This document shows positions 10,625-18,510 of a stretch of DNA of 33,771 nucleotides, piece after piece. The notes beneath the pieces were generated by a model, which was given only the letters and a program-made list of their open reading frames with translations, was not told where the DNA came from and did no database searches. The stretch covers positions 1 through 33,771 of the forward strand of contig MCFE01000813.1 of assembly GCA_002104905.1 (NCBI GenBank), given 5' to 3'. The position numbers and the translations under genes were made by a program. Source of the DNA: Basidiobolus meristosporus CBS 931.73 (lineage: Eukaryota; Basidiobolomycota; Basidiobolomycetes; Basidiobolales; Basidiobolaceae). Within the stretch, counting starts at the first letter, position 1. Every line of letters begins with the position of its first letter.

Positions 10625-10903
10625 ATGAAGTTCACCACATCGATCTCCGCTGGCTTGATTTTCGCCACCACCATTCTGGCCCTACCATTCGAAAACTTTC
10701 CACAGTACTGCCAGGAGAACCAGGACACTTCTCTCCAATGCCTCTATGAGCATCACTCCGGTGTAATGTTCAAGTGTTCCGGTGGAGAGGTGCTTGACTT
10801 TTCATGCCCTGGCGATCAAGTGTGTGTTATGTATACCGTTGGCTCATCTACTACCGCAGCATGTGGCGAAAGGTCCCTGGCTCCAGCAAACTCTGGCAAT
10901 TAG
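10625..10903 (+). CDS. Small secreted CBM19-like cysteine-rich protein (FENFP subgroup)
   Basis: This encodes 92 residues with a signal peptide ending LALP at about residue 21 and the six conserved cysteines in the array spacing. It shares FENFPQYCQEN and the SGVMFKC block with the 5329 and 8179 products but is more diverged (e.g. LDFSCPGDQVC, ACGERSLAP). GDQVC links it to the two-domain genes. The start is fixed by the ACAACAAACA context before ATGAAG, shared with the W subgroup. Predicted role: extracellular binding of chitin or another wall polymer, by family resemblance. Confidence 0.85.
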   Translation: MKFTTSISAGLIFATTILALPFENFPQYCQENQDTSLQCLYEHHSGVMFKCSGGEVLDFSCPGDQVCVMYTVGSSTTAACGERSLAPANSGN

Positions 10904-11046
10904 ATCGCCTCTTGAATTGCCAGCAATGGCCAAACATTGTAAATACACCTATAATATGCACAACTAAGTTGTAGTCATCACTTGATATTTGATGTCAGCG
11001 AATCAGCCAATATTGATATTACATGTAATATGTTACAGTCATGAAC

Positions 11047-11052
11047 AATAAA
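11047..11052 (+). terminator. Possible poly(A) signal of the 10625 gene
   Basis: AATAAA 144 nt after the stop, followed by TGCG as in other copies (AATAAATG). Confidence 0.5.
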
Positions 11053-12150
11053 TGCGCATTAACCCATCAATTTCATGAGAATTTCACCCACGGGACCGTG
11101 GAATTTCCAAAATACAAGCATTTTCAATCACAGTACACTTGGCCCAGGAAATTTGGGGACATAGCGTCTATCACCGATAAAAAGGATTTGCAATGTCCAT
11201 TCATATGTAAAGGTCGATACCGGTGATACCAGTACATGAAGGAAAGATTGGCTTCAACTCTCTCCCCCACTGGCTAAGAGGGTGCTGTAACATTCGGATC
11301 CATTTGTGGGAAGCAGATTAGTGTGATATCGACATTCTGTGTGTAAGATGATGATGCTCGATCCTGTGCCCATTGACTAAATGTTCAACCGCGAAGCGTC
11401 AATATACATCACTGAAATCGTCATATGGCAGGATTTCCATTTCCTTTTTGATTTGGTCTCCTCCTCATCAAGAGATGATATTCCATATACGAATTATGCA
11501 CAAAGCCATGGATGGATGGAAATTCACACCATCGAACTATTGGCCATGAATTACTATTCAGGTGCTGATAGAGACTGATTGCTTTGGTCGCTTTACTAAT
11601 CCGGACAGTGGGAGTTTTACCATGCACTGATTATGGCAAGTTTCGTGTATTTTGAGGTTGAGGCATTCATATGATTAATATCATGTCGGCATCTACTGTA
11701 TTGTGTAGTTCATTTACTTTTTCACACGCCAATCAAAATCCACATGGTGGTCATGTTTGAAGAGCCCCAATTCTCAAACCAAATCTAGTGGTTCTGATCA
11801 CATCGATCGTTATCTTGATACCACAATTAAGCTCGATAAATCAGACTCCTAAAGGTGCTACCGAGGAATTTCATAAATGCCGGGGTCTGCAATGTGTTCA
11901 TTGGATTTGCAAGAGATTCCCTTAGGCCGAAGAGCATTGCCCGTCCGCCCAGAACAAAACATTAACACCGACCACAATGGAACATTTGTCCATGAAGCCA
12001 GTTCATCTCAGTTTAGTGCAGTTGTTGGGTAAAGCCACCACATATGATCCTGTCAAATTAGTAAAGAGTTGGAAATACGCTATTATCGACAACCAAGGGC
12101 CCTAAACGGTTAGAGAAATGAACGATTTGTTGATGTTGGGAACATGGAGG
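11053..12150. other. Spacer upstream of the 12206 pseudogene
   Basis: No gene recognised. 11570-11625 (GCTTTGGTCGCTTTACTAA) resembles 17718-17745 (GCTTTGGTCGATTTACTAAC), and 11797-11820 carries the ATCGATCGTTATCTTGATACC word found in other spacers. These support a shared ancestral repeat unit. Confidence 0.5.
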
Positions 12151-12158
12151 TACAAATA
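12151..12158 (+). promoter_or_regulatory. Damaged TATA box of the 12206 pseudogene
   Basis: The sequence is TACAAATA where three sister copies have TATAAATA in an otherwise near-identical promoter. The TGAGTCA site upstream is also lost (TGAACGA at 12119). Confidence 0.75.
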
Positions 12159-12205
12159 CCATACAACACCGCTAACAACCACCATCAAACAACCCACAAC
12201 AAACA

Positions 12206-12480
12206 ATGAAGTTCGCTACCTCCTTGGCCGGCTTGACCCTTACTACTTCCGCCCTTGCCTTGCTCTGGACGAATGGTGCGCAGGAAAGCCAGACACCGCT
12301 CTTCAGTGCGTCGATGAGTATCACTCTGGGGTAATGTGGAGATGCCAAGGTGGAAAGATGGTGGACTACTCCTGTTTCGAAGACCAAGTGTGTGTGAAGT
12401 TCACATGGCAATCGGTTACCAGTGCCACATGTGCTCAACTCCCTTCCACTCCCAGTGGTGAAGGATCTGGCTCCAACTAA
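12206..12480 (+). pseudogene. Frameshifted CBM19-like gene (W subgroup)
   Basis: The ATG at 12206 and 19 signal-peptide codons are intact apart from a one-codon deletion relative to its sisters. At about 12263 one C is missing: GCCTTGCTCTGGAC against GCCTTGCCTCTGGAC in the 13394 gene. This shifts the frame and brings a stop at 12332-12334 (codon 43). The original frame continues undamaged to TAA at 12478 with all six cysteines. A longer frame from 12118 reads into the cysteine module but starts upstream of the damaged TATA box and has no signal peptide, so it is unlikely to be the product. TATA (12151) and the expected AATAAA (AACAAA at 12528) are both altered, so three independent lesions support loss of function. 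Yet 12266-12426 is identical to 16674-16834 of the live 16610 gene. Confidence 0.85.
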
Positions 12481-12969
12481 TAGCAAACTGGTTGGTGCTA
12501 TCAATGTAGATACAGATAAAAATACGCAACAAATCAATATTCAGATCGATCGTTGATGATCTTTGCACAGTGTGTGTGGACGAGAACAGCATAGTCCTTT
12601 AGATGATCTTCGAGTATCTTTTGGAGTACGCTGAACCATAGGTACTGGTATGTTAAAATATAAAAACTATCTGGTGACTGGTGACTTATAGATCAGGGTT
12701 TCCGTCTAGTATGAGACATGTGGGAACCGTAGAACATGTCTCAAGTTGACTAGACAGTACTGTTATCTTGCGTAGCGGCAAGCGTGGTCGTCAGCTATGT
12801 TACACCAATTTTGTGCCAGGTATACAATATTGAAGCAATGGAGGAGTAGTAAGAAATCTGTGACACCAGTTTCAATGGAATCTTTACTCCCTCAGCTCAC
12901 CCAAAGTTCTACACCTTCAGGCCAAGCTGTGGCTGTTCAGCGAATGATAGATCGATAAAGATGCTTTGG

Positions 12970-13230
12970 TCGACGGGATCTGCAATTGTTGTGGCCCACT
13001 AAGGCATCGCAAATCTTGCAAATAGCTTTCCAATGAGAGTTTATCCGAGTCTCTTAGATCGCTATCTTGATACCGCATGGAATGAATATTTTGGTGGAAT
13101 AGAGCTGGTGTATGATTTTTCTGGAACACCCCTCTGCGGATATTCATAAAAGCCATGGCTAGGAAAATGACTATTTGATATCCCAAATGGTACCTGTGTC
13201 AGCAATGCTAATGCCAGTAATGACCATCTA
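12970..13230. repeat. Array spacer block, copy A
   Basis: This shares, in order, the words CCACTAARGCATCG (12996), CAATGAGAGTTTATCCG (13031), GATCGCTATCTTGATACCGC (13057), TCTGGAACACC and GCGGATATT...AAAAGCCAT with later spacers. It ends about 110 bp before the TATA box of the next gene. Stops and indels occur in all frames. Confidence 0.7.
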
Positions 13231-13310
13231 TCCAGAACTATTAACACCAATAGGATTTGAAACCACACCTGTTAATTCTAGCCGAGACTTCACATCACTG
13301 TAGAAACGAA

Positions 13311-13317
13311 TGAGTCA
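13311..13317 (+). promoter_or_regulatory. AP-1/Gcn4-type site of the 13394 gene
   Basis: TGAGTCA, the consensus of fungal bZIP factors (Gcn4/AP-1), 21 nt before the TATA box and at the same place in two sister genes. Confidence 0.5.
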
Positions 13318-13338
13318 TTGATACTGGGAGCACGAAGG

Positions 13339-13346
13339 TATAAATA
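13339..13346 (+). promoter_or_regulatory. TATA box of the 13394 gene
   Basis: TATAAATA, 47 nt before the ATG, in the conserved GGTATAAATACC context. Confidence 0.8.
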
Positions 13347-13393
13347 CCGTACAACACCGTCAGCAACCACCATCAAACAACCCACAACAAACA

Positions 13394-13672
13394 ATGAAGT
13401 TCGCTACCTCCTTCTTCGCCGGCCTGACCCTTGCTGCCTCGGCTCTTGCCTTGCCTCTGGACAAATGGTGTGCAGGAAAGCCAGACACCGCTCTTCAGTG
13501 TATTGATGAGTATCACTCCGGCGTAATGTGGAGATGTCAAGGCGGAAAGATGGTGGACTACTCCTGCTTCGAAAACCAAGTGTGTGTGATGTTCACCTGG
13601 CAATCGGTTACCAGCGCCTCGTGCTTTGAACTCCCTCCCACCCCCAGTGATGAAGACTCTGATTCAAACTAG
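13394..13672 (+). CDS. Small secreted CBM19-like cysteine-rich protein (W subgroup)
   Basis: This encodes 92 residues: a signal peptide (MKFATSFFAG..., cleavage near ALALP, residue 21), then a mature part of about 71 residues with cysteines at 26, 36, 48, 58, 64 and 77. The W subgroup is marked by a WCAGKPDTALQC start, VMWRC and FTWQSVTSA. The extra tryptophans (25, 47, 69) would suit a carbohydrate-binding face; that is inference. It is the most diverged live W member: ENQVCVMF, SASCFEL and an acidic Asp/Glu/Ser tail. The start is supported by ACAACAAACA before ATGAAG and the TATA box 47 nt upstream. Confidence 0.88.
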   Translation: MKFATSFFAGLTLAASALALPLDKWCAGKPDTALQCIDEYHSGVMWRCQGGKMVDYSCFENQVCVMFTWQSVTSASCFELPPTPSDEDSDSN

Positions 13673-13721
13673 GAGTAGCTCTGTTCGTTGCTACCAATGT
13701 AGATATATAGCATCAGTGCAC

Positions 13722-13727
13722 AATAAA
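13722..13727 (+). terminator. Poly(A) signal of the 13394 gene
   Basis: AATAAA in the GTGCACAATAAATG context shared with the 14965 gene. Confidence 0.7.
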
Positions 13728-14881
13728 TGTAATTCAAACATGATCTCTCTCGTGGTGCTCACCAAAAACCATGCTTTGTTGGCCGGAGGAAGCGGTAGTA
13801 GTGACTTGACAAATGACTATATATGTCTCGCCGGATGGGTACAGTTGATCCGTCAGTTTAATAGATTTCTCACTGGGTACAAAGCCACAGCTAGGCATTA
13901 GCCAGGGGTACATACCAGAACGGTTGATGATCACATGCCCGAATTCATGGTGGTTGTATCAAGTTTCACAGCCAGTAGATTGGTTACACTTGCTTAAGGC
14001 ATGTTGACAGCTTATCAACACTAGCATTACCTGAAAGTCATCATCCATGCAATCACTGCCAATTGAAGTGTTTGCCATTAACATCACAAAATCTAAGTGT
14101 CAGCCACACAAAGTGCATATGATCCGCATAACTTCATGGCGATTGGCAAATGATGGCCATGTTGTCGATACATTCCAAATAAAGGCACACTAATATTCCA
14201 GGTATTTGGCTTCCTAGACAGATTTCCAATTATGGTTCGTCAGTGCGGTCTGCTTGGGTTCAAGTATAGCTATGAAGGATATATCTTCATTAATAATGTT
14301 TGTTGACCCCATTGCAATAATGTTGAGTTTAAATGAACCACCTAGCAGGAGCTCCTGAAATATTCCATTTTTCAACCCACCCACAATTTCATACATCAAG
14401 GCCGGCATTTGCCTGGAAGACAGTGGGGGATGAACTGAGGCGGTTACAGTCTTACTTGACTCAGGAATCCGCGTTGTTCGTGCCCCCACTAACTCAATGC
14501 AAATCCCCCAGCCAGTAAGCCAATGTGAGTTTATCCGTTATAGCATAAAGCACCATATTGTTGCCGTATTTGGTGGTAGCTTAGGGTGGCACACGTATGA
14601 TTAAGTGGCACGATGGTAGTGTAAAGTGTTTCTGGAACGCCGAGGATATTCACAGCAGTCAGGGCTAGAATCATGCTTATTCGATTATCCAAACAGCAAT
14701 TAGGATGCCCATTTCAAGATCAAGTCTGATCGACCGCGCTGGCCAAAGCATCATTACCAATCGAGTTGAAGCGTCCTATATGCGTTACTTCAATCATCAT
14801 TGAGGGCTGTGCTAATTGGCAAGAATTTGAAATCCTACCCGCTAATGCTGGTCGAGAACACCATACCATTGTAGGAACAAA
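13728..14881. other. Spacer upstream of the 14965 gene
   Basis: No gene recognised. It includes spacer block copy B (14465-14735). The part 13728-14460 shows nothing I can assign. Confidence 0.5.
14465..14735. repeat. Array spacer block, copy B
   Basis: CAATGTGAGTTTATCCG (14521) matches copy A at 13031, and CCCACTAAC..TGCAAATC before it matches 12994 onward. The TTTCTGGAACGCC and GAGGATATTCA words follow in the same order. This is the most diverged copy. Confidence 0.65.
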
Positions 14882-14888
14882 TGAGTCA
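14882..14888 (+). promoter_or_regulatory. AP-1/Gcn4-type site of the 14965 gene
   Basis: TGAGTCA, 21 nt before the TATA box. Confidence 0.5.
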
Positions 14889-14909
14889 TTGATACTGGGA
14901 ACATGGAGG

Positions 14910-14917
14910 TATAAATA
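14910..14917 (+). promoter_or_regulatory. TATA box of the 14965 gene
   Basis: TATAAATA, 47 nt before the ATG, within a promoter identical to that of the 16610 gene. Confidence 0.8.
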
Positions 14918-14964
14918 CCATACAACACCGCTAACAACTACCATCAAACAACCCACAACAAACA

Positions 14965-15243
14965 ATGAAGTTCGCTACCTCCTTCTTCGCCGGCCTGACC
15001 CTTGCTGCCTCCGCTCTTGCCTTGCCTTTGGACGAATGGTGCGCAGGAAAGCCAGACACCGCTCTTCAGTGCGTCGATGAGTATCACTCTGGGGTAATGT
15101 GGAGATGTCAAGGCGGAAAGATGGTGGACTACTCTTGCTTCGAAGACCAAGTGTGTGTGAAGTTCACATGGCAATCGGTTACCAGTGCCGCATGTGCTCA
15201 GCTCCCACCCACTCCCAGCGGTGATAACTCCGGCTCAAACTAG
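14965..15243 (+). CDS. Small secreted CBM19-like cysteine-rich protein (W subgroup)
   Basis: This encodes 92 residues: signal peptide to about residue 21, then a six-Cys module (C26, C36, C48, C58, C64, C77), then a short Pro/Ser/Gly tail. It differs from the 16610 product at one residue only (Asn88 against Asp). The DNA is identical from 14857 through the promoter and start to 15107, while the 3' flanks have diverged to roughly four fifths identity. This points to recent gene conversion or duplication of the 5' part. The module resembles CBM19; chitin or wall binding is inferred. Confidence 0.9.
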   Translation: MKFATSFFAGLTLAASALALPLDEWCAGKPDTALQCVDEYHSGVMWRCQGGKMVDYSCFEDQVCVKFTWQSVTSAACAQLPPTPSGDNSGSN

Positions 15244-15292
15244 AAGCAGCTTTACCCATTGCTACACATGTAGATATATAGTATCAGTGCAC

Positions 15293-15298
15293 AATAAA
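15293..15298 (+). terminator. Poly(A) signal of the 14965 gene
   Basis: AATAAA, 49 nt after the stop. Confidence 0.7.
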
Positions 15299-16526
15299 TG
15301 AAATCCACGCAGCATTTTTGAACTGCTAATCTGGGATTTACTGATTCAGAATTGATGAGAGCAGGCTTTTGACTGTACCGGCAACGGAAAACGAAAGATT
15401 AAGAAATCCGTAATAACAAGATGCATGAGATATCCCATATAAACTACCCGGATAGTGTACTGAGCTTGCATCATATACGAGTGGTAGCGACCCTTTTTGA
15501 TCCGAGAATTTTACGAGACATTAGCAATATTATTCTAGCAAAAAACACTCAATCAACGAAATTTCCCGCCACATGTTTCACATTTAAAAAAGATGTTCTG
15601 AACAATTTCCTTTGGCAGTTGCTCCTGGGGCACAATATCTTCATTACCAATGCAGGTAACCAGAGTAGATATCAATCTAGGTAGCATCGTCCGGAAAGTA
15701 TCATCGAGTGAATCATTGCCAAAGAGGCGTGCATTGCGTGCATTGCAAGAGCTAGCGCAAGCCACTCGAAATGCCAAACCAAACCTAGCCCATAGCAATT
15801 GGTTACCGGCACCGTATGGATCATGGTCATGTTATTAATGGAGCCTAAATTAGGTGGCATTTCGTCTCTCGGATATTGCGTATTCACCGGGCTGTGCAAT
15901 TTGGGTGGGTTCATGCATGGCCTTGTTGATCTATTGTGATTCCGATATTGTGCACCAATGTCAGGATTGGCAGTATATCCCGCAAGTGGCATTAATACCC
16001 ATAGAATCTTCCATCCTCTGATCACTGTTGTTTTCACACACTCAGGCCAACTTTCTGTCCTTGAAAAGCTACAGATTCCATGTGGATGGCTGGGTCATTC
16101 TAGTCCGTCATTCAAACGCTATTTTTGGATCCTGTGAGCCACTAAAGCATCGTAAATCTCACAGAAAGCTCACCAAGAAGAATCCTTCCGTGATTGCGTC
16201 GATCGCTATCTTGATACCGCATTTGTTGTATATTCGGGTGAAATAATGCTGGTGGATGGCATTCTTGGAACACCAGCACGCGGATATTTCTAAAAGCCAT
16301 AGTCAGGAAAATGCTTATTAGATATTCCAAATAGCAACTGTGTCAGAAATCCCAATGTTAACATTGATAGCACTCAGTTCTGTAGTTCACAGAATAAATT
16401 CCAACCTCTTCTAGGCCGATACTTCTATTGGGCAAAGCCATCTTCAACGGTTGGGCTATATTGGTGAGAATTTGAGACTCTGCCCACTGATGCTGGTCGA
16501 GAGCACCATACCATTGTAGGAACAAA
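15299..16526. other. Spacer upstream of the 16610 gene
   Basis: No intact gene. It includes spacer block copy C (16115-16375). Frames at 15421-16037 are not recognisable. Confidence 0.5.
16115..16375. repeat. Array spacer block, copy C
   Basis: CCACTAAAGCATCGTAAATCT (16139-16159), GATCGCTATCTTGATACCGC (16201), TTCTTGGAACACC and GCGGATATTTCTAAAAGCCA follow the order of copy A with the same internal spacing (62 bp between the first two words, against 61). Confidence 0.75.
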
Positions 16527-16533
16527 TGAGTCA
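16527..16533 (+). promoter_or_regulatory. AP-1/Gcn4-type site of the 16610 gene
   Basis: TGAGTCA, 21 nt before the TATA box. Confidence 0.5.
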
Positions 16534-16554
16534 TTGATACTGGGAACATGGAGG

Positions 16555-16562
16555 TATAAATA
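16555..16562 (+). promoter_or_regulatory. TATA box of the 16610 gene
   Basis: TATAAATA, 47 nt before the ATG. Confidence 0.8.
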
Positions 16563-16609
16563 CCATACAACACCGCTAACAACTACCATCAAACAACCCA
16601 CAACAAACA

Positions 16610-16888
16610 ATGAAGTTCGCTACCTCCTTCTTCGCCGGCCTGACCCTTGCTGCCTCCGCTCTTGCCTTGCCTTTGGACGAATGGTGCGCAGGAAAGCCAG
16701 ACACCGCTCTTCAGTGCGTCGATGAGTATCACTCTGGGGTAATGTGGAGATGCCAAGGTGGAAAGATGGTGGACTACTCCTGTTTCGAAGACCAAGTGTG
16801 TGTGAAGTTCACATGGCAATCGGTTACCAGTGCCGCATGTGCTCAGCTCCCACCCACTCCCAGCGGTGATGACTCCGGTTCAAACTAA
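16610..16888 (+). CDS. Small secreted CBM19-like cysteine-rich protein (W subgroup)
   Basis: This encodes 92 residues, nearly identical to the 14965 product (one replacement). The DNA is a mosaic. From the promoter to the third-cysteine region it is identical to the 14965 gene; 16674-16834 is identical to the frameshifted 12206 copy, including variants that differ from the 14965 gene (CCAAGGTGG, CTCCTGTTTCG); then it follows the 14965 gene again (GCATGTGCTCAGCTCCCACC). The protein has signal peptide, six cysteines and tryptophans as described for the subgroup. Its identity to a dead copy implies that sequence exchange inside the array is recent. Confidence 0.9.
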   Translation: MKFATSFFAGLTLAASALALPLDEWCAGKPDTALQCVDEYHSGVMWRCQGGKMVDYSCFEDQVCVKFTWQSVTSAACAQLPPTPSGDDSGSN

Positions 16889-16937
16889 AAGTAGCTTTGA
16901 CCGCTGCTACCAATGTAAGTACATAGCATAAACGCAC

Positions 16938-16943
16938 AATAAA
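16938..16943 (+). terminator. Poly(A) signal of the 16610 gene
   Basis: AATAAA in a CGCACAATAAACGAAATCC context aligned with the 14965 gene. Confidence 0.7.
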
Positions 16944-17624
16944 CGAAATCCATAAAACATTCTTGCACTGCTCATCTGGGATTTGCTAGTAGTGAACGTC
17001 ATTAACCGATAAGGGATTTGATAATGAGCAGTGATGGAGATAGGTATTCCATTTTAATATTCTTGAGGTAATCCCCAATATCCTCTGTACTCTTTTCGAA
17101 TGATGTGAATCACCTGATAGAAAGCATAGGGACTTAACGGGAGTAAAGCTCCATTGTTGAATTCTTTGCTCAACTCATATACAGAGATTTAATGATAAGC
17201 GACTCGGTATGTATTGAGTATCAATCCGGCATTGGCAAAATTTACGAATCCAACCCTCTTCGGAGGAATAGTTCAACATGTTTGATATCGGTCAGATAAG
17301 CCTACAGTAGTGCATCACACAAACCAAGCAGTAAATTCAACCTAAACCATTGGCATCGAAATCACATTTGAAACATCATTCCGTGGGATTCAAGGGGTTG
17401 ACCTCGGTAGAAAACGGCATATTGTATGTGAGTGCGATATCGGCCGGATTGTTTGAGGGATGTCGTTCACTGGCCGATCAACAGTAGGTACCGAATTGAG
17501 CCTCGCTATACGCCACCCGTCTTTCTAATTCTCCCCACCATATTTGGTCTCAGAAAAAAAGCCCACCAAGATAAACCATAAATGAATCGGGTGAGGTTAA
17601 TGAATATCGACGATTACGCGTCGA

Positions 17625-17766
17625 TATGATCTGGCCATTGACCAAGAATGGGAACAAGCAAGACAGTGCCACTCTCTTTACCATACTTGGACTGATAACG
17701 CTATACTTTGTACTCATTGCTGTCGCTTTGGTCGATTTACTAACCGGGCCAGTCCAAGCTTTGCTA
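17625..17766 (+). pseudogene. Possible relict membrane-protein fragment
   Basis: This open stretch of 46 codons reads a polar start with NGNKQ followed by a hydrophobic segment of about 18 residues. Related DNA with frame-breaking changes is seen at about 6680-6830 (NKQRNT then IAVALVILFTMLV), 7625-7740, 9905-10010 and 11570-11625. The recurring order (NKQ-like word, then hydrophobic segment) suggests the array unit once carried a membrane-protein gene. I cannot name the family, and the reading strand is not proven. Confidence 0.3.
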
Positions 17767-17939
17767 TAGTGATGCCACCTGATCATTCACCACGAAACCT
17801 GCCGTGTTTCATGCAGCCGACATTTCTCGAAGCATTCACTTCTCCTAGCCCAACACCTAGCTATGTGCAGGGATGATATCTAACGGTGTGCGTTGGCTCC
17901 ACAGGAAAAGATACCAACCAACCGGGTGTAAATCTTCTC

Positions 17940-18240
17940 TCTTCACCCAGGATCCAGGTTGGTTGAAGGAAAAAATCATTTATGCCAAATCTTGAGTCGA
18001 TGATCTCATCGATCGCTATCTTGATGCCCTACGCGTTTGGTGCAGATGAACCGCCGAGACTCGTATATGGTGAAGTAGTATAATGGCGGTGTATGTTTTC
18101 CCCGGGACGCTGCATCAAAGATATTCGAGGCTGGGAAGTGATATGCTTATTGGGATCCCAAAATGGTAACCCTGACGGAAATGCCATCAATAACATTGAC
18201 CGACTGCCCAGATCCAAGTTTCCATGCCAATCGTAACGGA
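17940..18240. repeat. Array spacer block, copy D
   Basis: ATCGATCGCTATCTTGATGC (18009) and the GTGTATG...CGGGACGC, GATATTCGAGGC and TGCTTATTGGGATCCCAAA words follow the order of copies A-C with more divergence. The block ends about 190 bp before the TATA box of the 18511 gene. Confidence 0.6.
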
Positions 18241-18433
18241 ACGACCGGAAATGTGGTACCCTTTCTGGCATTGATGGATTCCAGTTCCCCTTCGATTGGC
18301 GTTTTAATTGGACAAAGCCACGTTTAAAAATCGCGCTAAATTTGGGAGAATTTGGAACTATACAGTTGCTGTTTGTCGAGAGCACTAGTTTACTGAAGAA
18401 AGTAATGATTTGCTGATGGTTTAGGGCACAACG

Positions 18434-18441
18434 TATATATA
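18434..18441 (+). promoter_or_regulatory. TATA box of the 18511 gene
   Basis: TATATATA, 69 nt before the ATG. No TGAGTCA site is present; TAATGATTTGCTGATG stands in its place. Confidence 0.65.
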
Positions 18442-18510
18442 CCTCGCATGGCTACCGATTGCCACCAACAGAATCTTATTCGCAGACCATACTAGCAACA
18501 AGATATCACT

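Larger units (their letters stand above)
12481..13338. other. Spacer upstream of the 13394 gene
   Basis: No supported gene. The right half (12970-13230) is a copy of the spacer block also found at 14465-14735, 16115-16375 and 17940-18240. A minus-strand frame (12917-13186) resembles the one at 16142-16330 but no known protein. Confidence 0.5.
16944..18433. other. Spacer upstream of the 18511 gene
   Basis: No intact gene. A forward frame from 17625 to 17766 encodes a short peptide with one clear hydrophobic stretch (ILGLITLYFVLIAVALV); related sequence occurs near 6760, 7690 and 11580 but is broken there. Spacer block copy D follows at 17940-18240. A minus-strand frame (18029-18385) is probably chance. 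Confidence 0.5.

Noticed and set aside
12118-12480. A 120-residue protein starting at 12118
   Set aside because: The start lies upstream of the TATA position, the N-terminal part is translated promoter sequence and there is no signal peptide; it only arises from the frameshift.
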